A stretch of DNA of 64,000 nucleotides from the NCBI RefSeq assembly GCF_024623785.1, contig NZ_JANKBZ010000006.1:186001-250000 (forward strand). The letters are read 5' to 3'. The stretch is from Archangium lipolyticum (GTDB lineage Bacteria > Myxococcota > Myxococcia > Myxococcales > Myxococcaceae). This document shows, piece after piece, positions 38,101 through 45,132 of the stretch. Positions within the stretch are counted from its first letter, which is position 1. Every line of letters starts with the position of its first letter. Both the position numbers and the translations under genes were made by a program. The notes under the pieces are model-generated. The model did not search any database. It was not told the origin of the DNA and saw only the letters and a list, made by a program, of their open reading frames with translations.

Positions 38101-40544
38101 GCGAGCCCCACGAGGTCGCGTCCCGGTCCGAGCTCGACGAAGAGCGTCGCCGGATCCGCGGTCAGTGTCGCGATGCCCTTGGCGAAGCGCACGGTGCCGC
38201 GCATCTGCTGCATCCAGTAGGCCCGCGACGTTGCCTCCTGGGGCGTGATCCAGGTCCCCGTCAGGCTCGAGATGTACGGCGTACTCGGCGGCGCCAGCTT
38301 CACCTGCTCGAGCAGCTCGGCAAACGGGCTCATGAGGTGATCGAGCACCGCGGAGTGCCCGGCATAGGCCATGGAGAGCCGCATCGGCAGCTGGCCGCGC
38401 CGCCGCATCTCGCGCTCGAAGCCCGCGATCGCCGTGGTCGAGCCGGCGACGATGCACGACGGACCGTTGGCGACGGCCAGCGACAGGTCCGGGCCCAGCA
38501 ACGGCGCGAGCTCCTCCTCGGTCAGCGCGACGCTCACCATCGCGCCCGGCGGCGCCTCCTGCATCAGCCGGCCGCGCAGGGCCACCAATCGCAGCGCGTC
38601 CTCGAGCGAGAAGACGCCCGCGAGGCAGGCCGCGACGTATTCACCGAAGCTGTAGCCGATCATGGCCTGGGACCGGATGCCGTAGTGCCCAAGAAGCCTG
38701 GCCAGCGCATACTCGAAGCTGAAGATCAGCGGCTGAGACACGTCCTGCCGGTCGAGCGGCAGAGCCCGTCCGCCGGATGGATAGAGCGCATCGCGAAGAT
38801 CCATCCCGCAGGTGGCGCGTAGCTGCTCGAAGCAATACGCCAGCTCGCGATGGAAGACCGGCTCATTGGCGTCCAGCCCTCGTCCCATGCCGACGTACTG
38901 GGAGCCTTGCCCGGAGAACATCCACACGACGCGCCGATCCCCGAGCGGCACCTCGGCGGCGGAGCCCTCCGCGGCGAGAGACTCGAGACGCCGTCGCGCC
39001 GTGTCGAGGCTGTCGCAAACGATCGCTTCGCGCCAGCGTTGAGCCTTGCGGCCCATTTGCAGCGTGTACGCGACATCGGCGAGGGCCGCGTCGGGGCGTT
39101 GCCCCAGTGCCTCGGCGAGCCGCGAGCCAATCTCGCCCACGGATTGCCGTGTCCGGCCGCTCACGGGCAGAACGTGCCACGAACGGCCGCTGGCGACCCG
39201 GGGCGTTGGCGGGGGCGCTTCTTCGAGCACCACGTGGGCGTTCGTCCCACCGATGCCGAACGAGCTGACCCCAGCGCGCCGCGGCTGCCCGTCCCGACGC
39301 TCCCAGGCGGACAGCTGGGAAACGACGTAGAACGGCGTGCCGGCAAACGCAATCTTGGGGTTCGGGCGCTTGAAATGCACGGTCGGCGGAAGCATCGCGT
39401 GCTTGAGGCAAAGCACCGTCTTGATCAGGCCAGCGACGCCCGCGGCCGCATCGGTATGGCCGATGTTGGCCTTGATCGAGCCGAGCCCGCAGCGGCCACC
39501 AGCAGCGTCGCCGAAGACCAGACGCAAGGCCTCGATCTCGATCGGATCGCCCAGCGCCGTCGCCGTTCCGTGCGTCTCGATGTAATCCACCGACGACGGC
39601 TCGATGCCGGCGAAGTCGTAGGCGGCACGGATGACGCGCGCCTGCCCCTCGACGCTGGGCGCGGTGTAACCCACCTTGTCGGCGCCATCGTTGTTGGTGG
39701 CCGTGCCCCGGATCACGGCGTGGATGGTGTCACCATCACGCACGGCATCCTCGAGCAGCTTGAGCACGACGACGCCACAGGCGTTGCCTTCGACGGTACC
39801 CGACGAGCTCGCGTCGAACGGGCGGCAGTGGCCATCGATCGACAACACCATGCCGGGTTCATGCACGTACCCGCTGACCTGCGGCAGCGTCACGGAGACG
39901 CCGCCGGCGACGGCGAGCTTGCATTCGCCACCGAGGAGCGCCTGGCAGGCGAGGTGGATCGCCACCAGCGACGTCGAGCAAGCCGTCTGGACCTGATAGA
40001 CCGGGCCGCGAAGACCGAGGCGGTAGGCGACGAGCGAGCAGAGGTAGTCGCGATCGGAGAGCTGCTGCGCGGCCATCGACTCGGCGGCGCCACTCGCGCC
40101 GGCCAATGCGGTCAACAGCTGCCAGCGCAGATTCGGGCTCGCGCCAGCGAACAGGCCGATGGCCTGGGGAGTGCGCCCGGGGTCATAGCCGGCGGCCTCG
40201 ATCGCCTCCCAGACGCATTGGTGGAAGAGGCGGATCTGCGGGTCCATCCGCTCCGCCTCGGCATCTGTGTAGCCGAAGAACTCGGCGTCGAAGCTTTCGA
40301 TGTCCTGCAGGACGCCCTTGGCGCTGACGAAGCCCGGCTGCGCCATGAGCTCGGCATCGGTACCGGCGCGCTTGAGCGCGTCAGCCCCGAAGAACGTGAT
40401 CGACTCGACGCCGTCGCACAGGTTCCGCCACAGCTCGTCGAGACCGCGAGCACCAGGAAAGCGGCCTGACATGCCGATGATCGCCACCTCCAAGCCCGTG
40501 CCCGCAGTGCTCTCGCCTTGGCCGGCTTCGCCCTCGACCATCAT
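32178..40544 (-). CDS. terminal PKS-NRPS: KS-AT-KR-ACP-C-A(Pro-type)-PCP-TE
   Basis: A 2788-residue megasynthase that probably finishes the chain. KS (18-445) has Cys189 in TACSTS and His residues in ETHGTA and NIGHTD. AT (535-830) has GYSFG at 630 (Tyr for the usual His) and a YAGHS specificity motif at 727-731, neither the malonyl HAFH nor the methylmalonyl YASH pattern. KR (about 930-1320) has GGTGGVG at 1141 and an SS...AYAAVN active site. ACP has GGDS near 1433. C has HHIAVDG near 1614. A reads DVQYIAHVGK, a proline-type code. PCP has GGDS near 2475. The thioesterase has GWSMGG near 2618 and a downstream GDHNG for the catalytic His. It adds one beta-hydroxy ketide unit and one Pro-type residue, then releases the product by hydrolysis or cyclisation. 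Start ATG 40544, or the next codon. Confidence 0.95.
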   Translation of the reverse strand: MMVEGEAGQGESTAGTGLEVAIIGMSGRFPGARGLDELWRNLCDGVESITFFGADALKRAGTDAELMAQPGFVSAKGVLQDIESFDAEFFGYTDAEAERMDPQIRLFHQCVWEAIEAAGYDPGRTPQAIGLFAGASPNLRWQLLTALAGASGAAESMAAQQLSDRDYLCSLVAYRLGLRGPVYQVQTACSTSLVAIHLACQALLGGECKLAVAGGVSVTLPQVSGYVHEPGMVLSIDGHCRPFDASSSGTVEGNACGVVVLKLLEDAVRDGDTIHAVIRGTATNNDGADKVGYTAPSVEGQARVIRAAYDFAGIEPSSVDYIETHGTATALGDPIEIEALRLVFGDAAGGRCGLGSIKANIGHTDAAAGVAGLIKTVLCLKHAMLPPTVHFKRPNPKIAFAGTPFYVVSQLSAWERRDGQPRRAGVSSFGIGGTNAHVVLEEAPPPTPRVASGRSWHVLPVSGRTRQSVGEIGSRLAEALGQRPDAALADVAYTLQMGRKAQRWREAIVCDSLDTARRRLESLAAEGSAAEVPLGDRRVVWMFSGQGSQYVGMGRGLDANEPVFHRELAYCFEQLRATCGMDLRDALYPSGGRALPLDRQDVSQPLIFSFEYALARLLGHYGIRSQAMIGYSFGEYVAACLAGVFSLEDALRLVALRGRLMQEAPPGAMVSVALTEEELAPLLGPDLSLAVANGPSCIVAGSTTAIAGFEREMRRRGQLPMRLSMAYAGHSAVLDHLMSPFAELLEQVKLAPPSTPYISSLTGTWITPQEATSRAYWMQQMRGTVRFAKGIATLTADPATLFVELGPGRDLVGLAARFVGEASDERLFSLIQHRESRVDDTQYFTNVLAQLWKRGVDVDWERMHPEGTRGRVSLPTYPFAQTRYAIDDAEHERILRGASAPREASLKKHRDPAAWFYLPAWRRAATLAPAPAASGRRVFVACGGCGVDERLAAALRGVGADVVCAPEEPGSALATLAKRGWQPDVVLYLGALAAPPCSGVEDFLARQEQVTQSLVLLAQKASQGLRGQPLELVVLTSGAVEVTGGEPLAPEQAATAAVCRVLAQEMPGLVCRHVDVDDIEKPASIAAIAGEVMAVDAEVQCAYRYGLRWLPGYERMDARARPDEARLGARLRTHGVYLITGGTGGVGLLLARHLAKSCKARLVLVARGERTAAVDAAIRQMEADGAEVMVARADVGDRAALHAVIAEAKKRFGDVHGVVHAAGTVRGDSFRSLGALRRTDWATQVRAKVAGTEALAHVLAGQKLDFVLLMSSISTVLGGLGFGAYAAVNAYLDVFAIQARRGGAPWLSVAWDGWDVAADAADGSKVGATLAALAMNESEGAAAFRHALAFDIAHLVHSTGDLELRLAQWVRKNASKDDAPDAAPQRAARPRPALVTSFVPPRDDLEGEIAGLWQALLGYSSLGVNDEFLELGGDSLKAIRLCSKLRERFGVVLPLEELFKRTTIALQADAVRSAKVEGVGAAVLEPAPSADAYPLASAQRRLFFLARLSPEQTTYNTPAAFHLRGVLDLRRLEEVFNTLVERHESLRTSFHEVDGVPVQKVAAHVPFAVRYHEAWPEGTPFESLIRPFDLGVAPLLRVDVIRLAAEHHVLFVDVHHIAVDGTSLAVLVREFMALYGGERLAPLQLQFKDYAVWSTGPAGRRDHDRLAAYWRGVFAEESAAIDLPTDMPRPPTAGGPGSRLVHYFDAETTAALKAFAQQERVTLYMVMLSLINVLVSRLTGSEDVVLGTPVVGRRHAELEGVVGMFVNTLALRNAPRRRLPFRTFLEAVRAGTLASFEHQDYPFEDLTSALGVNGKLSRNPIFDIMFSLENMEIAALEVPGMRLESCSIEPGVSKFDLTFVAREDQGRLLLLVEYRTDLFRATTVQRFIDCLDRLCAGVLADPTATLAELPMLDDGELKKLRAFETGPVDPPPAVTVAALFAEKARSAPESIAIVGYTPEGEQTLTYGELERRSNRLARTLQAHGVRADVIVGLIAERTPATIVGMLAILKAGGAYLPVAPDLPEARQQFMLEDSGARLVLGEGLVTSARPGVTTIDLAAMEGWDADATPLPPASGPDNLLYVIYTSGSTGMPKGVMIEHKTGVNLIRHQLGRTPVDFGRVLQFAMLSFDVSFQEIFSALLSGGTLYLVDSTTRGDLPRLLGVVARYGIPTLYLPTALLVMMSGDAAMLEWVPACVRDIIVAGEALTVNERLRQFLRTRGIRLHNHYGPSETHVGTLIDFAPDAPIAARPSIGRPVANGRVYVLDAEGKQQPVGALGELVIAGTPVGRGYVGHAAASGGDRFIADPFHAGERAYRTGDLARWLEDGTLDFVGRADGQVKIRGYRIELGEVQTALAACAGVRHSVVVAMPGGQNGRQLVAYVVADPAVSLEPGALRAQLLRVLPGYMVPTIFVPMAALPLTPTGKVDRRALPPPDPSAGRRARVPPRTPTERKLAEIWAATLQVQEVDTHDNFFDLGGDSLRSIQVVSRARQQGLELDVGDVFEHQTLEALAHAVDARLPALQPPVSLATGVGRRPTVRLLQSGDDGSAPIVLVHAVQGTVFSYYPLARALKGRHVLAIESPFIEDPSMPMESLGELAVRYVDALRDVLDGRPWWLGGWSMGGIIALEMLRYMRERRLVEPSGLLLIDSWLPEEARRLMAGVEEPSEEDERLGFLATLGISDAVNDPYLQAQTDVNGSLFRTYRRNRVLFETWNVAPLPVRGLHAWAGGQPPDDAAANLRRWRTVTGGGLTEVRMVGDHNGIVSAEGVGALAAAMEDYMQMPLRDERTGS

Positions 40545-40641
40545 TCATTCATCTCCAGGTGCGCGCGGATGGAAACGACTCTTCGTGAGTGACGACGACT
40601 TTGTACGGTCGCGTCTCGTCGCCTTATCATCGGCGATGGGT

Positions 40642-40671
40642 TAACTAGCTCAACTCACGGCTATCTGACAA
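40642..40671 (-). promoter_or_regulatory. candidate promoter for the terminal PKS-NRPS gene
   Basis: Reading the minus strand, TTGTCA (40671-40666) and TAGTTA (40647-40642) are separated by 18 bp, about 100 bp upstream of the ATG at 40544. Both hexamers are near the sigma-70-type consensus and lie in a local AT-rich patch. Confidence 0.4.
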
Positions 40672-40672
40672 C

Positions 40673-40699
40673 TTGACATTTCGTCATTCAAGGTATCTG
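40673..40699 (+). promoter_or_regulatory. candidate promoter for the acyl-CoA dehydrogenase gene
   Basis: TTGACA, a perfect -35 hexamer, is at 40673-40678 and TATCTG at 40694-40699. The 15-bp spacing is short. It sits back to back with the minus-strand promoter candidate, so one regulator could control both. It would leave a leader of about 170 nt. Confidence 0.35.
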
Positions 40700-40877
40700 C
40701 CCGCCGTGCACGGTCGCGAGCTCCTCGGGGTGTGCAACGAACGCCTGACACCGCTCCGCGGCACATCGAACGCGGGGCCATGCGCCATCGAAGTTGCCCT
40801 CGTCATACTTGTCGGTCTCGCTTCGGAAACGGTATGTTCGCCAGCGTCCGGCGTGAGCCGGTGCGTAGGAGGATGAC

Positions 40878-42017
40878 CTGGGACTCTGCGATCTCGATCC
40901 GGCGCGAAAAGCACAGTGGCATGGCTTCCAGACGGCGCTCACGGAGCTCGGCGCCGCTGACGCCGAAACCTGGGACGAGGCCGGACGCATCCCCGAAGGG
41001 GTCATCGCTGGCTTCGCGGCTCGAGGTCTGCTCGGAGGGCTGGCCTCCAAGGCGGCAGGCGGTGGCGGGCTCGACCCGCTTGGCCTCGGCCTCCTGGCCG
41101 AAGCCGTCGGGGCAACCAGTGCTTCCCTCGCCAGCCTGCTCACCGTGCATTCGATGGTGATTCACGCGGTCGAGCGATTCGGTGGAACGCATTTGAAGCA
41201 GCAACTGCTGCCCCGCCTCGCTCGAGGCGAAGTGATCGGCGCGTTCGGGCTGTCCGAGCCCGGCGCCGGCACCGACATCAGTGCCATCAGCACTGAAGCG
41301 ACGTTGGCGACCGATTCCGTCACGGTGTCCGGGGCCAAGACATGGATCTCCTTCGGCCGCGACGCTGGCGTGTTCCTGGTCTTCGCCCGTAGCGCACGCG
41401 GACCCTGTGCCTGCATCGTCGAGGCTGGCTCCCCCGGTGTCGGGATCGAACCGGTCGACGGGATGCTCGGATTCCGTGCGGCGCGTCTCGCGACGCTTCG
41501 CTTCGATGCCTGCCAGGTCCCCGCGCAGCGGCTCGTCGGCCGCCCTGGCTTCGGCCTCAGCATGGTGGCGCTCGACGCATTGAATCAGGGGCGCCTGTGC
41601 ATTGCATGGGCGAGCTGCGGTGCTCAGCGTGCCTGTCTTACCGCGACCATCCGACATGTCAGCGAGCGGCGGACGTCGCGCGGTACGCTCGGCGACGAAC
41701 CCAGCGTTCGCAGCGCCATCTGCGACATGCGGCTCCAGCTCGAAGCGTCGCAGGCGCTGGTGCTCGCCGCCACTGCCGCCCTGGCGCGGCGTGACGGCGA
41801 CGCTCCGCAGCGGCTGATGGCGGCCAAGCTCTTCGCCTCGGCCGGCAGCGCGCGCACGGCGGCGCGCGCCGTCGAGTTGCTCGGGGCAGTCGGCTGCAGC
41901 TCGCGCACCCCCGTCGCCCGTCACTTTCGCGATTCGAAGGTCCTCGAGATCATCGAGGGGGCGAACGACATGCTGCGGACCTTCCTCGGCGAGCGCTATA
42001 TCGCCGAGAAAGAATGA
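40878..42017 (+). CDS. acyl-CoA dehydrogenase family (FkbI/ZmaE-like), unusual start
   Basis: A flavin dehydrogenase with FGLSEPGAGTD in the N-terminal half and the family C-terminus (HFRDSKVLEIIEGAND). In FK520 and zwittermicin pathways such enzymes oxidise glyceryl-ACP to hydroxymalonyl-ACP together with a 3-hydroxyacyl-CoA dehydrogenase. Homology-like sequence extends well upstream of the first GTG (41145), but the frame has no ATG, GTG or TTG there after the stop at 40866. A perfect AGGAGG (40867-40872) is followed after 5 nt by CTG at 40878, giving 379 residues, the usual family length. So either CTG is the start, or the ATG at 40873 is used and the reading frame is broken near the 5' end. 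The partner dehydrogenase was not found in the window. Confidence 0.8.
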   Translation: MGLCDLDPARKAQWHGFQTALTELGAADAETWDEAGRIPEGVIAGFAARGLLGGLASKAAGGGGLDPLGLGLLAEAVGATSASLASLLTVHSMVIHAVERFGGTHLKQQLLPRLARGEVIGAFGLSEPGAGTDISAISTEATLATDSVTVSGAKTWISFGRDAGVFLVFARSARGPCACIVEAGSPGVGIEPVDGMLGFRAARLATLRFDACQVPAQRLVGRPGFGLSMVALDALNQGRLCIAWASCGAQRACLTATIRHVSERRTSRGTLGDEPSVRSAICDMRLQLEASQALVLAATAALARRDGDAPQRLMAAKLFASAGSARTAARAVELLGAVGCSSRTPVARHFRDSKVLEIIEGANDMLRTFLGERYIAEKE

Positions 42018-42159
42018 GCAGCGCCCCGACTGACGCCAATCTCAAGGGCCAGGAATAGCGCGAGCTTCTCCTGCGTCTCTCAGTTGAGACTTGACCTACG
42101 TTCTGACCGTATGGTTAGGTTTCCAACATCAATTCTTAACGACTACCATCGTCCTTGTT

Positions 42160-42975
42160 ATGTCCTCTTCGAGCATGAGAAATCTTTCGCCGGTCGCGCG
42201 CGACTCCTCTTGGGATGTTCTCGCTGCCCAAGAGCTTGACCGGGACTCCTGGCAGCGGCTCCTTCGACACGAGATCCCCGCGGTTGTCATTCGCGGCTTC
42301 GCCACGCCGGAGGAGTGCAACCGTCTCGTCGAGCGGGCGCAGGTGATTGGATTCCAATCGTATGAGAAGGTCGTGCCGCCGATCGACCGGATTGGCGTGA
42401 CGGTGTTCGAGCACAACGGCTCGGACGTCTCGGGCTACTTCGAGAAGGCCAAGGGCTTCCAGGCGCTCCAGGGCGAGATCTTCGCGCAATCATTCTCTCC
42501 GGTCGAGCGCTTGATGAGCCGGTTGCGTCAGGCGCTCGGGGTGCCGGTCCAGGTCGCCGCCGATCCAAAGCACGGTACCTACTGCGCGGGCCTCATCCGC
42601 CGCATCGAGAATGGGACGCTGCTCCACATCGACTTCGCCCCCGCCGAGCAACCGGAGTGGTGGGTGGCACAGGTCCAGTCACAGCTCGCCTGGAACCTCT
42701 ACCTCGAGCTCGACCCGGTGAGCCCTGGCAAGACGTACGTCTATGATCGCGCATGGACATCCGCGGATGAAACCCTCAAGGTGCCGGGCACGTACGGGTA
42801 CCAGCGCTCGGTCGTCGAGGGCGCGAAGAAGTACACTTTGAAGCCCACGAAGGGCGACGTGTACATCTTCAATACGCGGAACTTCCACGAGGTCGATCCG
42901 AGCGGCGGTCGTCGCACCACCGTGACCTCGGCGATCGGCACCCTCCCCGACGGCAGGATTGTTCTCTGGTCGTGA
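42160..42975 (+). CDS. 2OG/Fe(II) oxygenase, possible leucine 5-hydroxylase
   Basis: A 271-residue enzyme counted from ATG 42160; ATG 42175 is also possible, and the open frame reaches a TTG at 42091. The iron triad is His156 and Asp158 in LLHIDF and His243 in NFHEVD, with Arg251 or Arg252 for 2-oxoglutarate. The downstream alcohol dehydrogenase overlaps its stop (GTGA), followed by a pyrroline-5-carboxylate reductase. The same three activities make 4-methylproline from leucine in nostopeptolide and griselimycin biosynthesis: oxygenase to 5-hydroxyleucine, dehydrogenase to the aldehyde, spontaneous ring closure, reductase. The leucine substrate is inferred from this context only. Confidence 0.85.
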   Translation: MSSSSMRNLSPVARDSSWDVLAAQELDRDSWQRLLRHEIPAVVIRGFATPEECNRLVERAQVIGFQSYEKVVPPIDRIGVTVFEHNGSDVSGYFEKAKGFQALQGEIFAQSFSPVERLMSRLRQALGVPVQVAADPKHGTYCAGLIRRIENGTLLHIDFAPAEQPEWWVAQVQSQLAWNLYLELDPVSPGKTYVYDRAWTSADETLKVPGTYGYQRSVVEGAKKYTLKPTKGDVYIFNTRNFHEVDPSGGRRTTVTSAIGTLPDGRIVLWS

Positions 42976-44096
42976 GCGCACCCCACTTCTGCACTGCGGC
43001 GGTCATGCACGGCGCTGACCGCCCCGTTGAACTCCAGCGCTTCTCCGCACCCGAGCTCGAGCCGGGCGGGGTCCTGCTCGAGACGATCTTCTCCGAGGTA
43101 TGCGGGACTGACGTTCACCTGTCACACAGCCGGCTCGCCGGTGTGCCCTACCCGATCATCCCCGGCCACGTCTCCGTCGGAAAGGTCCTGGACGTGCGCG
43201 GCGAGCCGCGCGATGTCGACGGCCGGCCCGTGCGCATCGGGTCCACGGTCACGTTCCTCGACGTCGTCGAGACCTGCAACGCCTGCTGGTTCTGCCTGGT
43301 CGCCAAGATGCCGAACCGCTGCCCTTCACGGCGCGTCTACGGCGTCACCTACTCGGCGAAGGAAGGTCTGTACGGCGGCTGGTCGCAGCTCATCTACCTC
43401 AAGCCCGGGGTCTCCATTCTCGAAGTTCCGCCGACGCTCAAGGCGGAGCGGGTGATCGCAGGCGGCTGCGCGCTGCCGACCGCCATCCACGCCGTCGACA
43501 CGGCGCGCATCAAGCTCGGGGATCGCGTGCTGGTCCAGGGTGCGGGTCCGGTCGGGCTGAGCGCGGCCGTCCTGTCCCTCCTGTCTGGCGCGGGCGCGGT
43601 CTATATCGTCGACCGTCACGAGGTGCGGCTCACGATGGCCCGAGAGTTCGGGGTCGATGAGGCCATCTCGCTCGACGCAACGGGTTCCAACAGCCACGTG
43701 GATCGCGTTCTCGCGCTCACCGATGGACGCGGTGTGGACGTCACGATCGAGGCCACCGGCGCTCCCGCGGCGGTCAAGGACGGAATCCACATGACCCGCG
43801 ACGGCGGGCGCTACGTGATCGTCGGGCACTACACCGATCACGGCGAGGTGGGGATCAACCCCCACACCGAAATCAATCGGAAGCACATCGAGATCCGCGG
43901 CGTGTGGGGCGTGGACTTCAGCCACTTCTACCGCATGCTTCGCATCCTCGACCGGCACGGCGCGAAGGTCGCCGGTGGCAAGGGCTGGGAACACATGGTC
44001 AGCCGCATCTACGGCCTCGACGAGGTCAATCAGGCCCTGGCCGACGTCGAGTCCGGTAGAATCGTGAAGGGACTCATCCGCCCCAATTCCCCCTGA
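42972..44096 (+). CDS. zinc-dependent alcohol dehydrogenase (NosE-like)
   Basis: A 374-residue medium-chain dehydrogenase. GTG 42972 overlaps the upstream TGA by 4 nt. Catalytic zinc ligands are Cys44 (EVCGTD) and His66 (PGHVSVG; the usual Glu after His is Val). A structural zinc site is formed by Cys102, Cys105, Cys108 and Cys117. The NAD(P)-binding motif is GAGPVGLSA. Placed between a 2OG oxygenase and a P5C reductase, its predicted job is oxidation of 5-hydroxyleucine to the semialdehyde that cyclises to methyl-pyrroline carboxylate. In isolation the fold would only say alcohol or polyol dehydrogenase. Confidence 0.88.
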   Translation: MSAPHFCTAAVMHGADRPVELQRFSAPELEPGGVLLETIFSEVCGTDVHLSHSRLAGVPYPIIPGHVSVGKVLDVRGEPRDVDGRPVRIGSTVTFLDVVETCNACWFCLVAKMPNRCPSRRVYGVTYSAKEGLYGGWSQLIYLKPGVSILEVPPTLKAERVIAGGCALPTAIHAVDTARIKLGDRVLVQGAGPVGLSAAVLSLLSGAGAVYIVDRHEVRLTMAREFGVDEAISLDATGSNSHVDRVLALTDGRGVDVTIEATGAPAAVKDGIHMTRDGGRYVIVGHYTDHGEVGINPHTEINRKHIEIRGVWGVDFSHFYRMLRILDRHGAKVAGGKGWEHMVSRIYGLDEVNQALADVESGRIVKGLIRPNSP

Positions 44097-44104
44097 GCCT
44101 CGCC

Positions 44105-44968
44105 ATGACGGCCGATCCGATTGAAGCTGTGCCCTCGCAGAGACCCGCCCTGGGCTTCATCGGCGGTGGTGTGATGGCCGAGGCGTTGATCGCGGCCGTC
44201 ACCGAGGGGGGCTTGGCCGCACCCGGCACGATCCTCGTCGGAGAGGTGAACGAGGAGCGTCGCCGTGTGCTCCGCGAGCGGCATGGCGTCCAGGTGACCG
44301 CGGACAACCTCGCGGCGGCAGCCGCGGAGCTCGTCGTGCTGGCCGTGAAGCCGCAACACCTGGGTGCCGTCCTTCAGCAGTTGCACGGGCGGCTCCCGAG
44401 CGACACCCTCGTCGTCAGCATCATCGCGGGCGCGCGCCTTCAGACCCTGTGCGAGGGGCTCGGACACCCGCTCGTCGTTCGCGCAATGCCAAACACCCCC
44501 GCGCGCGTCCGCATGGCGGTCACCTTCTGGATCGCGAGCCCGGGCCTCGGCAAGCCGGCTCTGCTGCGCGTCCGCTCACTGCTGGGCGCACTCGGCACCG
44601 AGGTGGAAGTCGCCGCCGAGGCCGGCGTGGAGCTCGCGACGGGCCTCGCCGGGCCCATGCCCGCTTTCGTCTTTCTTCTGATCGAGGCGTTCATCGACGC
44701 CGGCGTCGCCCTGGGGCTGCCCCGCGATCAGGCCACCCTGGCGACCGTGGAGAGCATGCGCGGAAGCCTGGAGCTGCTGCATCGCACCCAGGAGTCCCCG
44801 GCCGCCCTGCGCCAGCAGGTCACGAGCCCCGGTGGCGCGACTCTGGCCGGCTTGAAGGTGCTCGACAGCGCGGGCGTCCGCGAGGCGATGAGCGCAGCGG
44901 TACGCGCGGTGCACGAGCGCGCGCTGGAGCTCGGTCAGCTTCCGGTCGATCCCTCCAAGAGAGGCTGA
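44105..44968 (+). CDS. pyrroline-5-carboxylate reductase (ProC family, NosF-like)
   Basis: A 287-residue enzyme starting at ATG 44105, 8 bp after the dehydrogenase stop. It has the Rossmann motif GFIGGGVMAEAL near residue 17, the VKPQ motif, MPNTP, and the C-terminal TSPGGAT substrate loop of ProC. Generic ProC reduces pyrroline-5-carboxylate to proline. In this operon it more likely reduces 4-methyl-pyrroline-5-carboxylate to 4-methylproline, the substrate for the two Pro-type A domains. It could instead be a housekeeping proC, but the tight spacing argues for cluster membership. It marks the probable right end of the biosynthetic locus. Confidence 0.9.
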   Translation: MTADPIEAVPSQRPALGFIGGGVMAEALIAAVTEGGLAAPGTILVGEVNEERRRVLRERHGVQVTADNLAAAAAELVVLAVKPQHLGAVLQQLHGRLPSDTLVVSIIAGARLQTLCEGLGHPLVVRAMPNTPARVRMAVTFWIASPGLGKPALLRVRSLLGALGTEVEVAAEAGVELATGLAGPMPAFVFLLIEAFIDAGVALGLPRDQATLATVESMRGSLELLHRTQESPAALRQQVTSPGGATLAGLKVLDSAGVREAMSAAVRAVHERALELGQLPVDPSKRG

Positions 44969-45082
44969 CTCATCAGCGCGCCAGTTGCGCATGGTGGGCC
45001 TGGCTCGGTGACACACGTGACCGTGTAGGACCCGGCTTCACGCGACAGGCTCAACCTGGGATTCGATTTACCCTCACCCCGT

Positions 45083-45103
45083 CCCTCTCCCAGAGGGAGA
45101 GGG
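45083..45103. terminator. hairpin between convergent proC-like and PilZ-Hsp70 genes
   Basis: CCCTCTCC (45083-45090) pairs with GGAGAGGG (45096-45103) across a 5-nt loop, in the gap between stops at 44968 (plus) and 45133 (minus). On the plus strand a GT-rich tract follows. The symmetric stem and position suggest a bidirectional terminator. Confidence 0.5.
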
Positions 45104-45132
45104 GTTGTTGGGGGGTTGTTGGGCGGCTGGGC

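Larger units (their letters stand above)
40545..40877. other. 333-bp divergent intergenic region
   Basis: This gap lies between the terminal PKS-NRPS (minus) and the acyl-CoA dehydrogenase (plus). The part at 40640-40700 is more AT-rich than its surroundings and holds a candidate promoter for each direction, listed separately. I see no gene or RNA in the rest, which runs into an AGGAGG ribosome site at 40867-40872. Confidence 0.6.

Noticed and set aside
42091-42159. Extended N-terminus for the leucine-hydroxylase-like gene from TTG 42091
   Set aside because: The extra 23 residues are hydrophobic and unlike the enzyme family; ATG 42160 or 42175 gives a normal start.
44105-44968. Ordinary housekeeping proC unrelated to the cluster
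   Set aside because: Possible, but the 8-bp spacing to the dehydrogenase and the Pro-type A domains make a pathway role more likely; kept as an alternative in the feature.
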